Assembly: GCA_024699855.1 (NCBI GenBank)
Contig: JAMPIQ010000001.1
Coordinates: 6,076,001-6,140,000, forward strand
Reading direction: 5' to 3'
DNA: 64,000 nt
Source: Aphelenchoides besseyi
Taxonomy: Eukaryota; Nematoda; Chromadorea; Rhabditida; Aphelenchoididae
The position numbers were made by a program, and so were the translations under genes. The notes under the pieces were generated by a model. It made no database searches and was not told the origin of the DNA. It saw nothing but the letters and a program-made list of their open reading frames with translations. Below, piece after piece: positions 35,001 to 45,435 of this stretch (positions are counted from its first letter, which is position 1; every line of letters begins with the position of its first letter).

Positions 35001-38000
35001 GCAATCCACCGCCTTTTCGACAGAAAATGGAAAAATGTGACTCTATCGCAGATCAAGTGCATGTACAAAAAATGCAGTAAGGGAAACTTCACGATAAAAC
35101 CTAAGCGAGTTGGCGGAAATGTACAGATTAGCGATCATCGTGAGAAAGAAATCGTTCAACGCAAGTTCATTTTTTTTCTTCATTTTTAGTGCGATTTTTT
35201 AGGAATTCTAAATGAGCTAATTGACGCTGTTGTTGAGCAAGAGGAATAAGAAAAACAAATCGAAAATAGAATAAATGTTATATAATTCTTATTGCTCCAC
35301 CCACGTTATCCGCACTTGTCCTTGAGCATCCTTTTATATAGGACGATATCCCACCCTTGCGGCGAGTTTTTTACTGCACGTATTATACGTACTAATCGCC
35401 GACTTATCGCTAAATAAATTACTCGTACTAGTTTTGAGGTGAAGTCGATCTCAATTGTCAACTAAGAGGAAAACCTGACAAAAAAATCACTTCTCCACAA
35501 ATCCAATCTACGTACAAAAATGCAATGGAGGTGAATTTATAATGAACCCAAAAAAAGAAGTGGAATAACAGTAATAATTTCTTTTTATAATTGATTGACC
35601 GTGGAGTATATTTTAACGATTTTGACAAAGATCCACTTTGAATTAACCGCCCCTCTTTTTCCCCTTTCTTTTATTGCAAACTGACCAAGTGCGCAGTTCC
35701 ATCCAATTTCGGATGTTTCGTTGAATCAACGCATTCAGCTCCAATTGATCGCGGAGGCGTTTTGTGTTGATCTAAACATTTGATCAAACTTAATCTCAAA
35801 CATTCAAACCAACCATGGCATAATACCAACGACAAACAGCCTGGAAAGCAGTGATCAAAGTTCCCAGTCGCTTGTCACGCAAATCTTCAATGTGTGCAAC
35901 GACACCGGCTAAACTGCGACGTTGAATTTGAATACACACATAAACTGACCTTTGAAGAAAACTTTTGTTAAACCGACACGGAACATGTCTTCGTTCAAAT
36001 CTTTTTGTTTCACTAAACGACCCAACATGGCTTCACTGGTAGCTTTCGGATCGGCGACATTGCTCTTCGCTTCGTCAGCAGCAAGAATAGCGTAACGTTG
36101 AACAAAATCGGCATGCATAGTACGATTTCTGAACCATTGTCGATCAATTGAAGAACACAGAAAACTTACGGAAAACCTTTACGACAAATACGAATACCCT
36201 CAAGCACACCGTTACAAGTCAATTGATTCAAGACCAGCGATGCATCAATGAGTCCAGACTGTTTCTTTTCGTTGGGAATAATGCAACGAATGAAATGTGG
36301 ATGAGTCAAATTTAACATTCCCATCAAATTGTTCAACGATTCACGGTACAACATTGACACAGTCATGAAGGAACCTGTAAAGATCATTATTTTGGGTCAA
36401 TGAATGCATTTCCCTTACCGCTTTTGCCCTTCTTTTTGCCTCCAGCAGCTCCTGAAAATACTCTTAGTATCAGCAAGAAACACGAGTTACCTTTGTTTTT
36501 GGCTGCAGCTGCAGCGGCTTCTTCTTGGGTCGTATAGTCGCCCCACAACTCCACCAACAGCTCGTTCTCTTTCGAATTCTTCATCGTTTGAACGACCGTG
36601 TCATTCAACGGATCCTAAAGATATCGATAATAACCATTTACTGTTCGTTTACCTTATTCTTCTCCAACCAATTCAAAACGTTGTATCGAACAGTTCCAGC
36701 GTAATGTCGCATCGCAAAATGAGCTTCCGCTTGTTTGCCTTTCGGTGGTTTTGGTTTCTCAAAATTGGGATGTTTGCCCAAATGTTGTTCGAGAAGTTTT
36801 TGTGCCAAAGTTAAATCCGTGGCTTTCGGAACAATACATTCCTCATCTAACATGGCGATGATACCCATTGGCTAAAAATAGCAAGTAAGATTTGTGAGGA
36901 CTATTAGTCAAACCTTTTCAATTAACTCAATACACGCTTGCAAATCCAAACCGAAATCAATGAACGTCCATTGAATTCCTTCACGTGCATATTCTTCTTG
37001 TTCCAAGACAAACATGTGATGATTGAAGAACTGTTGCAATTTTTCGTTCACGAAGTTAATCCACAATTGTTCGAAACTATTGAACTGAAAATTTGCTCAT
37101 GAAAAATCACTGATCGAGTACACTAACGTCAAAAATCTCGAAACCGGCGATATCCAAGACACCAATGAAGAACTCACGCTTTACGCCTTCTTGTGCCAAC
37201 GTCTTGTTACATTTCACTACCAACCAATTAAACATTCGCGAGTAAAGACCCTTGGCCATGGCACCAACGGACCAATTAACTTGTTCCAAATTTTGTCCCT
37301 TGTTTACCCACTCAGTACCGACTTTGACTCGTGGTCGAAGCAGAGATTTTACGAACTCGTCCACATCGATTCCGTACATTTTGGCCGCTCGTTCGGCGTC
37401 TTCCATACCGTCGGCTTCGGCTTGTTCCTCACGTGGGCGTTGTTTGAACTTCATGTTACCCATGTGCATCATTGCTGCAACCAATTGATAGCATTCTTGA
37501 ATCTCACGATCCGAAAAATTCAACACTCTGAAAGCGTCGTCGGTCAACTTGTGTTCTTCTTTGTCGTCGATTCCATCGATCAACAGTTCAGCCTGCGCAA
37601 TAAACCAATAGTCAGCAGTGGGCTTATCCAACAGGAGTTGTTTTTGCAAGTCGGGTTTATAGCCGGAGAAGAGTTGGTAGAAGATCTAAACGTTCATTAA
37701 TTCGGATGTAAACGAATCGAACCCACGTGATAGCAACGTTCTCCCGGTGCTTGACGAATGACTCGAGATTTTTCTAGCAAGTCTAAAAGACCGATCAATT
37801 GATTCCCTTTTTTTTGGAATCTTACAATGCTCAATATCGCAAGAAGCAACACGACCGACTTTGTTGAAGTGAATTCGAATGAACTTTCCGAAACGCGACG
37901 AGTTGTTGTTACGGACGGTCTTCGCATTACCGAAGGCTTCAAGAACGGGATTCGTTTGAACGATTTGATCTTCCAACGTGACTTTCTTGTTGTCTTCTTC

Positions 38001-41000
38001 AACCGGCTTTCCACCACGCTCCAACTCGGCTTGACTTGCACCAACGGATGCAAAGTAAGAGATGACCTTCTTGGTGTTCTCGGTTTTGCCGGCTCCCGAC
38101 TCACCGGTAATCAACATCGATTGATTTTCGCCGTTCTGCAACATGTTGCGATAGGCCTCGTCAGAGACGGCGAACAAATGCGGTGGCATTTCAGTTCGTC
38201 GTTTTCCCATGAACATTCGAGCTACCGAGTCGGTGTAGATTGGCAATCGCTTGTACGGATTGATAACCACGCAGAACAATCCCGAGTAGGTCTAAATACA
38301 GAGAATTACTTGATTATTATCAAGTTATAACTTACATAGATGAGCATATTCGAATACATAAAAAATAAACGCTATTAGTAATGTCGAGTACACTGCGCCT
38401 CAAAAGTATGCGACCGTTTCAAATCGATCGGCATATTTTGTTTTTGATATTATTACGCAATTTTTTTACAATGCCGAGTGCTTCACTTATTTCCGCTTTC
38501 GAAAACACTCAAATTGACGCGTATCGAAGAGCTGGCAAATTGTATGGATGGATCGCAAAGGAACTTGTGCGCTCAAAATCGGCGGTTTTTGGATACTCGA
38601 CGGGTTACCGAAATCACGGTTCGAAGAAGTCCACTGGCCGTCCCAGATTACTCTCTCAACAATTGGAACGTCGAATCTGGCGAAGAACCTCCAACACCAC
38701 GTCCTCTATCGCCGAAATCAAAGCTGAACTGGGACTCGAGGTTTCGAAAGAGACAATCCGTCGCTCAATTCATCGAAACAACAATCTTGTTCGAGCGAAA
38801 ATGGCCAAGGCACCCAGACTGAAAGATTTCCACAAATCAGCGCGTTTGGAATTTACCAAGAACAACAAGGCTTGAGACTGGTCAAAGGTAAGCGCGACGA
38901 TTTCCTGCGGACTTAAAATTGCGATTTTGGGTGATGTTCTCTGATGAGAAGAAATTCTCGTTAGATGGCCCTGATGGATTCGATTCTTACTGGCACGATT
39001 TGCGAAAAGCCCAAATTCAATTCTCACGACGAGATTTCGGCGGTGGATCGATTATGGTAAGTCAAAAAGACTTCTTTACAACCATCAAAAATTTTTAGGT
39101 TTGGGCGTCGTTTTCAGCGGCTGACACCGTTGCTATAGTGTTTGTATCGTCGAAAATGAACAGCAGCGATTACGTGCAAGTTCTTGACGAACATGTTCGA
39201 CCGTATTTCGTTCGCCATCGACGTCAAAATCACGTCTTTCAACAAGACAACCCATCAATCCACGTCAATGGCTTTCGACGAACGGTATTCAACTGCTCGA
39301 TTGGCCTGCATGTTCGCCGGACTTAAATTCGATGAAAAATTTGTGAAGCTATCTTGTGAAACAAATCTACGCCAACAACCGACAATTTCAATCAGTTCCG
39401 GAACTCAAAACTGCAATCGAAGGCGCTTGGAAACGAGTTTAACGATCGACGCTACAGAATTTGGTCAATTCGACGCCGACACGCGTCTTTGAAGTCATTA
39501 AAGGAAGCGGTAATTCAACTAGTTATTAGGGTGAACTTTTTGTAAACTTTCTTTAATGCCATAAAAATTTACAATCACCCATACAAATCGGTCGCATACT
39601 TTTGAGTCAAACAAAACTTCAACATAATCGATTTTCTCAGCTAGTTAATGAAAACTGAAGCGGTTTTTGGCTAATAATATCAGCATTTCGTCCGCTCTTT
39701 CAAATAACATGCCATTTACCCGTATCCAAATTAATTCTATCACAAAACCGCCAAAAATCATACCGGTCGCAAACTTTTGAGGCGCAGTGTATCATTGAAT
39801 GGAAAATAATTTTTCATGTTTAAAGTCAATAAAGATCAGTTTAAGATCTCTTCTTTGAATAGTTTGAATTGTAAACTGTTTCTTTGCAACAGGAAGCGAT
39901 CGACAAGTCTACGCTGCCGATTTTCGCGTGCTGTTTAATGGCCGGCTGTCTGACTTTTAATCAATCGACCGCTGAATTGTACGAACGTGCAGCCGCATTT
40001 CTTGCCATTTCCTATTCTTCCAAAACCGCCCACATTCGCGATTGCACATACAACGGTTTTTGTTCTCAGACTCTAATCCAACACTTGATTTCCTTTTCGA
40101 GTTCGATTGATTTTCAGCGACTTTTGTAGGAACGATGGCGCGAGCACATTTTAAAAACGCTGGCAACGTGTGGGTCAATCATGACCGTGATCGCGAGCTC
40201 TTTGTAAAGGATTGGCTCAAAAAGAATTTTGAAAGTACGTTCCTGTTCTTGATGGCTTTTCGGATTCTTCCTCTTTGTTTTCAGGGCATCATGTTCGCGC
40301 AGTCCTCGAGTTTGAGGTTGCCAATAATCACTGGCATCAGGGACGCGAAATCGTCGAAGTTCGACTCGATCAGTGCCGCCTTTTTGACGGCAATTTTGTC
40401 TTTACCAAAGCGTCGGGATCATCTAAAGTCCTTCAAAAGTGGCACTGTCGATGTCAAACAATGGGTTGTCGAGCGAATCGTTACGCAACACTCAACGCGC
40501 AAGGAACCACTTTTGCTATCACAGATGGTAATGAGCATGATCTTCACACTGAGGTGAGTCCGAGTGTTTGAAACATTTTGATCGAGTTCCCGTTTTCAGT
40601 ACTCGAACACGTTTTACAACCCTGACACAGGACGCCTGCAGGAGATTGAAGACTTGTTGGAAGTCGTGGAAAAATTGGAAACCAATGGTTGCGATTTGAA
40701 GTCACTTTTTCGAGGCGAAATGAGGGCCGACGATTTTGAATTAGTGAGTGATTGCTTTTCGTGTTTTGTACTTGCTGTTTAGGAACAACTCGAGGCATTC
40801 AATGTATTCGCTGGTTTCGAAATTGCGAACAAATCTTTTGAAGAGAAATTCGGCGACAAATGTAATGGAAAATACAGGCTGTACGCTCGCTTCTTTCAAA
40901 CTGTCACTCAAGGATCGTCTTTGCGCAAAAAACTCGAGGCAATACGTTATGTTGACGAAACTTCAACCACCGAAAACTCGCGAATTCAATCTGATCTTCA

Positions 41001-42350
41001 GACGTGGGATCGGTAAGTTACTGTTTCTGGATTTAATTCCGTGTTTAGAGCTTTGAATTTGTTGAGAGCTTGTGGTTCATCCGATTCATATAGAATTCTG
41101 ATCAAATACGCGGATTTGGTTATCGATGGCAGTAAAAAACGAGCACACGTGTCAGAGTCAATGATAATCAACGCTTTTTGTAAGTTCGCCTCGTTCTTGA
41201 TTTAAAAGCTTTTTAAGGCCGAACAAATCAATATTGCCCACTGATTAACATCTATCTCGGTCACAGATTCAAAAAGTTTATGGACAACGATTTGACAGTC
41301 GCTTCGAAAGCAACTGCATTCCTTTTGCTCCGAGGACTTGTCAATTGCAAAGTTCGAGTTTCCGATTTCACGCCAAAAGTAAGTCGAACTGTGTAGCTTG
41401 TATACAATCGCTTATAGACTACTGGTGCTATAGGCATAGTGGTTGATCGCCGTCGACTCGCTGCAATCCGCAGAGATGCAGGACTTGTTTTGGAAGTGGA
41501 AAATGTTTTGGACGAGATTCGAGAATTGGCGAAATCGAAAGATCAGGAAGCCTACCGACAAGCACGTTTCTTACTCGATCGTCTCTTCATCTCTGAAGAT
41601 GTTGGACGTCAAGTCGCAGTTTTAAACGAAACCGTTCAAAATACGACCACTCAACTTAACGTTACCGGCAGTTCAACTAAATCACCTGATTGCAAGAAGC
41701 TAAAGGTAATAGTGAGAACAACGAATTTAACTGCTTTTGTTTTATAGAAAGACACTAACGACGAAAGCGAACTGAAAGTGGTGTACGAACGCGTAACAAA
41801 GAAGCCGATGTTTTCAATGAGTTCGACCAAATAAACTTCTCCACATTTAGCAGTTTAGTTAAAGAGAATGTTTCTTGTTATTTTAAATGTGAATAAACTT
41901 CATTGAACTTACCGAGCACGAAGCACGTACAGAACAGACGCATCATTCAAGAACGTCAAATTAGACATGTCTTCGCACTTCTCGAACTTTGGCGGGTTCA
42001 TCTCTTGGATTGTATCCGTTTTGACCGTACGCTAAAACACACGTCTAGAGTCATGGACCCGTGAAATCTCACTTCTCCACCACCAGCAACCATAACGGTC
42101 GTTTGATCACCGCTAGTCGATTTGATTTGAGCTGCGATATAACTGAAAGCGAAGTTTAAAGTTCGGTTCCATTTAACTGACCCTTCAGCCTCATCGACAA
42201 TCCAACAATCTTTCTTATGATCAAAAGGTTTCGATTGATCCTGAAAGTTGCCGAAATCAAACTCAATGTTTGATGTCGTCGAAATACCTCCAAAATCTGC
42301 TCGCGAGTGCGACGCAGATACTTCCAACCGGGATCGTTTTCGTGGTCCAT
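29067..42350 (-). CDS. muscle myosin II heavy chain
   Basis: One 13.3-kb gene running leftwards. N-terminus [20 protein letters not shown] at 42350, SH3-like part, then [21 protein letters not shown]-loop GESGAGKT (residues about 174-181), switch [11 protein letters not shown], switch [12 protein letters not shown], a loop 2 with [11 protein letters not shown], the actin-binding NNLMGML and [13 protein letters not shown] blocks, the converter/IQ region ([11 protein letters not shown]) and a rod of about 1,100 residues ending in [17 protein letters not shown] at 29067. It closely resembles C. elegans muscle myosins and forms thick filaments. Most introns are 35-60 nt. Exceptions are those at 38358-41912, 34396-35685 and 32430-33350, which hold antisense genes or ORFs. 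The first two precede microexons 38336-38357 (22 nt) and 34376-34395 (20 nt) with AT and AC acceptors. An extra 48-nt exon lies at 29698-29745. A single reading frame is retained throughout. Confidence 0.93.
29698..29745 (-). other. 48-nt cassette exon of the myosin rod
   Basis: Between two rod exons that already join in phase (ending LEFQCK, beginning [10 protein letters not shown]) lies a 48-nt segment bounded by TTTTTAG and GTAAGC. It keeps phase 0 and encodes [16 protein letters not shown]. Insertion of 16 residues would shift the coiled-coil heptads by two positions. Likely alternatively spliced. Confidence 0.5.
32700..33118 (+). CDS. acidic unknown ORF nested antisense in a myosin intron
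   Basis: Open from about 32705, this frame crosses a canonical intron (GTAAGT...TTTCAG, 32939-32987) in phase and ends at 33118. The first part includes [18 protein letters not shown] and a Lys/Arg/Ser-rich stretch. The second is acidic ([17 protein letters not shown]) and ends GPVIFVGS. No start codon is visible in frame, so the 5' exon is unknown. It sits wholly within the intron at 32430-33350 on the opposite strand from myosin. I do not recognise it. Confidence 0.4.
34728..35248 (+). CDS. unknown gene nested antisense in a myosin intron
   Basis: [14 protein letters not shown] starts the first exon (34728-34774). A 40-nt intron leads to the main exon ([57 protein letters not shown]). The last exon adds [14 protein letters not shown] before the stop at 35248. 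The final intron works in phase only with a GC donor, GCAAGT, which is the known GC-AG consensus. AATAAA follows at about 35270. The product is about 146 residues, basic, mainly helical, with no signal peptide. The whole gene fits in the myosin intron 34396-35685 on the other strand. Family unknown. Confidence 0.6.
38391..38416 (+). repeat. left terminal inverted repeat of the Tc1-like element
   Basis: The 26-bp end pairs with 39764-39789 in inverse orientation with one mismatch. Confidence 0.9.
38471..39500 (+). pseudogene. dead Tc1-like transposase
   Basis: The N-terminal paired-like HTH half is open ([20 protein letters not shown] to FTKNNKA, 38471-38875) with a GRPR linker-type motif (STGRPRLLS). 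The catalytic half is scattered over frames: [15 protein letters not shown] (first Asp), [11 protein letters not shown] (second Asp) and [15 protein letters not shown] then stop. In active relatives the third block is DWP.xSPDLNPIENLW. Here the acidic residue is Lys and the Trp codon is TGA, so the enzyme cannot be active. Some gaps may be small introns. Confidence 0.85.
39764..39789 (-). repeat. right terminal inverted repeat of the Tc1-like element
   Basis: Inverse of 38391-38416 with one mismatch, followed by the duplicated TA target. Confidence 0.9.
40135..41834 (+). CDS. FLYWCH-type zinc-finger protein nested antisense in a myosin intron
   Basis: [20 protein letters not shown] begins the frame at 40135, a few bases after a TTTTGTAG acceptor. 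Exons then run through [20 protein letters not shown], a FLYWCH-like finger ([20 protein letters not shown] ... EHDLHTE, Cys and His-x-x-His ligands visible), helical parts ([19 protein letters not shown]) and a C-terminal coiled region ([20 protein letters not shown]) to the stop at 41834, with AATAAA at the stop. An upstream in-frame exon at 39884 onward may belong to it. It has about seven introns of 35-50 nt. FLYWCH proteins in nematodes act as transcriptional repressors; many derive from transposases. The gene lies wholly inside the 3.55-kb myosin intron, beside the Tc1-like element. Confidence 0.7.
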
Positions 42351-43222
42351 TTTGCGCGAACAGATTCACAATTTGCGGGTCACTCCAAGTTTCGAGAGTC
42401 TGCACAATCTGAAAGATTTAATCAACGAAATTTGTCATCAAAACACATTCTCCAGGTTTCGATTTCAAACTCCACACCATGACGGAAATCCAATGCCGTG
42501 AAAGAGTGTGTGCGCGAATGTTCACGGAGTGTTTTTGTTGGTCGAGAGGATCCACGAAGTTTCTCGGAACTCTCCGCCTTCTCCGATCGCGTGCCCTCAA
42601 GATTCTCGGGCCGACTGTGAAGGCGCTGATGCGCGGGCGTCCAAGTGGATTTCCGGAGGCCCGACGATTCTCCGTTTGTTTTCGATTGGTGTGAGAGGAA
42701 ATGTTCAAACACAAAAACTTGCTAATGTGCAGTCGAGACTATGAAGCAACGAAACCTCTTGGAAAGTTTTAGCCAAATGTTCATCGTATCCACCAGCTCT
42801 CCATCGTTTGAAGGTTATCTTGGCTGATTGGTTCGAAACTTGTTTCGAATTATACCAATGATGTTCATTTGATTGTTAAAATTTCCTGTCACTAACGAAA
42901 TTCAATCGCTGCGCCAAACGGATATCATCGTCTCCCACCACCTCATGTCCCCCGCCATCCATAGGGTTGCGATCATCTTGAGCAAACAATCTTGTTCGGT
43001 CGGAGATGGTTAGCACTTTCGGTTAATCGACCCGGGAATGTCAAGTGGACAGAAAACTTTTCGGCTTTTTGTTTCTGCACTTCAAAACATCAGATTTCAA
43101 ATTTGAAATTGACGCCATGAAACACAAGTTCGCATGAAAATCGGCATCACGTCAGAATTTTGAATTCAAGCAATTTGTCATAAACGACCGAATGTAATTC
43201 TATATGGCCGGTTTCTTCATGT
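42351..43222. other. shared upstream region of myosin (-) and the receptor gene (+)
   Basis: A CTTTCAG acceptor reading on the minus strand near 42410 may end an outron or 5'-UTR intron of myosin. I see no further gene here. Confidence 0.4.
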
Positions 43223-45043
43223 ATGACTCTCCAATTCGTTGAACAACAAACTAAATGTCTACAGATTAGAGGTTTCAAGATTCCCGAAAATCCATTAAAA
43301 ATTCCGTTGACTGTGCTGTTGCTGTCAATAGTTGTTCTTTTCTCAAACTCTACGGCTCAAATGAACTTATCGCTTCCGGAACGACCACCGTCATTCATAA
43401 AGTCCATTCGAGTTGTGTGGATGGACTATTATCCAATGGCCGCAGGTTTCGAAAATTGTCCGAGACTTCCGACTTATCGCGAGTCCTACCGATGCATTCT
43501 ACCTGGTACGTTGCAAGTCGGCTTTTTATTCGAAAATTTGTTAAGGGATGGCCGTGGAGATAATCAAATTGATTGCGGACTTTTTGAACATGACAATCGT
43601 TGATGTGGTAGTAAACAGGACCAATTTTCTTGAAGTAATCGATGCGTTGGCAGATGAACAGTACGATTTGGATCTCATTGGTAAGTTCGATAGTTGCTAT
43701 CTAACTGTCGTGATTCAAGGGATGACTTTTGAACGAACTGACAGCCGATTAAAACGTTATGATTTCACTCACGCGCTCTACGAGGTTTCTTTGTTTGCTG
43801 TAATAGTAATTAGTGGGGATTTAGAGCACGACGAAGATTGCCGTTCGAAGAGCCGACACATCACTCAGTGCGATTTTCGACTTCTTCAAAGTTTACGACA
43901 CAATAACGTGGTTCAATTTGATTGCTGTCTTTATTATCTTCACTCTAATCGGTCTTTTGGTTCGACAAGTTGAATGGCGACTTGGCTTCAGACCACGAAT
44001 TCGAGGATTTGAGGTTTGCATTCGTCTTGCGTCAATTATTTTCGCTTGCAGTTGATATGGTCGATGATACGTTTGGAGCTTCTACAGTATCACGGAATTT
44101 CCTACCATTTGGTTTCTGGTAAGAACAAATAAAAGAACGAGAAGAGTGTCTTTAGGTAACACGTCGCTTCTCGTCTTTGCCTTCTTTCAATGTGCTATTA
44201 TAATCAAGTAAGACAACAAGCTTTCTACTTATCATGTAGTTCAGTTTATATTCGACTTATATAATTACATCGGTCGTTCGCGCAAAGAATCCGTGGCCTT
44301 TCGATGCCTATGATTTGCCGTGGTTGATCAGAGAAAAACGATATACTTTGTACACAACGAAACGATTCGATTGGTTTCGCGAAAAGGTTCAAACATCAAT
44401 GGAAAGTCCATTCTACGACTTCCGTCAAGCGTTTCTCGTAAATCCGATACAAATTCGACGAGACGAAGACGAAGTGTTGGACGAAGTGGTCGGAGGAAAT
44501 GGAGTGGTAATATTGCAGGTTAGTTGACATTTGAGCTCCATAAAGTGGGTATTTGTGAACACAAAGAATTTTTTGAGGCAAACAAGAATTTGAGAAGAAG
44601 ACTACAACTATCGATTTCTGTTACCCTTTGTAGGATGACGAGCCGATTTCGTTTAGTGCTGACCGACGATGTGATCTAGTTTATTTGCCGGTAGCTGTGT
44701 TCTATACTAGCAATTGTACTTTATTTTAGAGCCACATACCAGTGGAGAAACAGCGATTAATGATGAGAAAAGGACATCCATTTTTGCAGCAATTTAACTA
44801 TGCTATCAGATCTCAATCGATGATCATCCAGCGAACTTATCGAAAATATTCGGAGTATCGTGATCCCGTTGGTGAGTCCTCGTATTCGCATCATCCAGTC
44901 TTTTTCCAGATTGTCATGACGATTACACGGGACCCAAACCGTTGACCATAACCCCCTACTTCGGTGTTCTACTTCTTTTCTTTACCGGAGTCTCGATCGC
45001 AATCTTTGCTTTTACTCTCGAGTTTGTCTTGTCACAAATATAA
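43223..45043 (+). CDS. ionotropic-receptor-like ligand-gated channel, copy A
   Basis: A hydrophobic leader (LKIPLTVLLLSIVVLFSNST) precedes a ligand-binding half S1 (IRVVWMDYYPMAAGFENCP, MAVEIIKLIADFLN, LDLIGMTFERTDSRLKRYDF). A first membrane helix follows (TWFNLIAVFIIFTLIGLLV), a segment RLELLQYHGISYHLVSGN, a second helix block (LLVFAFFQCAIIINLYSTYI-ITSV), the S2 half (LIREKRYTLYTT to RLMMRKGHPFLQQFNYAIRS) and a last helix (YFGVLLLFFTGVSIAIFAF). This is the order in ionotropic glutamate receptors and IR-type chemoreceptors without the amino-terminal domain. All junctions close in phase when the intron near 44210-44247 uses the second of two nearby acceptors. AATAAA is at about 45046. Ligand unknown. 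Confidence 0.78.
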
Positions 45044-45059
45044 TCAATAAACGTTTCAT

Positions 45060-45430
45060 AAATGAAGATCACTTATTATTCGTTTCATGATTAGACTTCA
45101 ATTTCAGATTTCCAATTTTTTATAATTCTTTTCCTGCAACATCTGGTACGATTAGAGCTGAAGACGATTAGGCATCTCGGCTCTTCTATCGCAAACGCTC
45201 CACCGTTGAAAGTGGGCGTTTTTTTGATTAGGAGGTTGCTGTCAAGTTGGGGGGGAGGGTTTGCGGTAGAACAGCCAGCAGCTCAGATGGCAGCAATTAG
45301 GACCAAAAGATTGACATAAAAGACCTTGCAAACACAAAGTGACATCAAATACCACGCAGCGATTGTATCGAGTGACATTCGTGAAGATTTATAGTCAAGA
45401 ATTGTGTTTCTACTATCTTATTGTCGCTAT
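45060..45430. other. spacer between the two receptor copies
   Basis: No coding pattern. A GC-rich hairpin with a T-run (AACGCTCCAC ... GTGGGCGTTTTTTT) occurs at about 45188-45217, of unknown meaning. Confidence 0.35.
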
Positions 45431-45435
45431 TTAAA

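Larger units (their letters stand above)
38391..39789 (+). mobile_element. complete Tc1/mariner-type transposon (inactive)
   Basis: A 1,399-bp element flanked by TA on both sides (38389-38390, 39790-39791), with inverted ends that match at 25 of 26 positions (CACTGCGCCTCAAAAG then T/A-TGCGACCG). A further copy of the inner end, CGGTCGCATACTTTTGAG, lies about 180 bp inside the right end, as in Tc3-like elements with two transposase sites per end. It lies in a myosin intron, opposite to the direction of myosin transcription. Near-identical ends suggest a fairly recent insertion. Confidence 0.9.

Noticed and set aside
36404..38330. Long + strand frames opposite the myosin motor exons
   Set aside because: They mirror conserved myosin coding sequence in the complementary frame and show no independent features.
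45188..45217. GC hairpin followed by T-run, like a bacterial terminator
   Set aside because: The window is eukaryotic; a single hairpin of this size between genes is not evidence of function.
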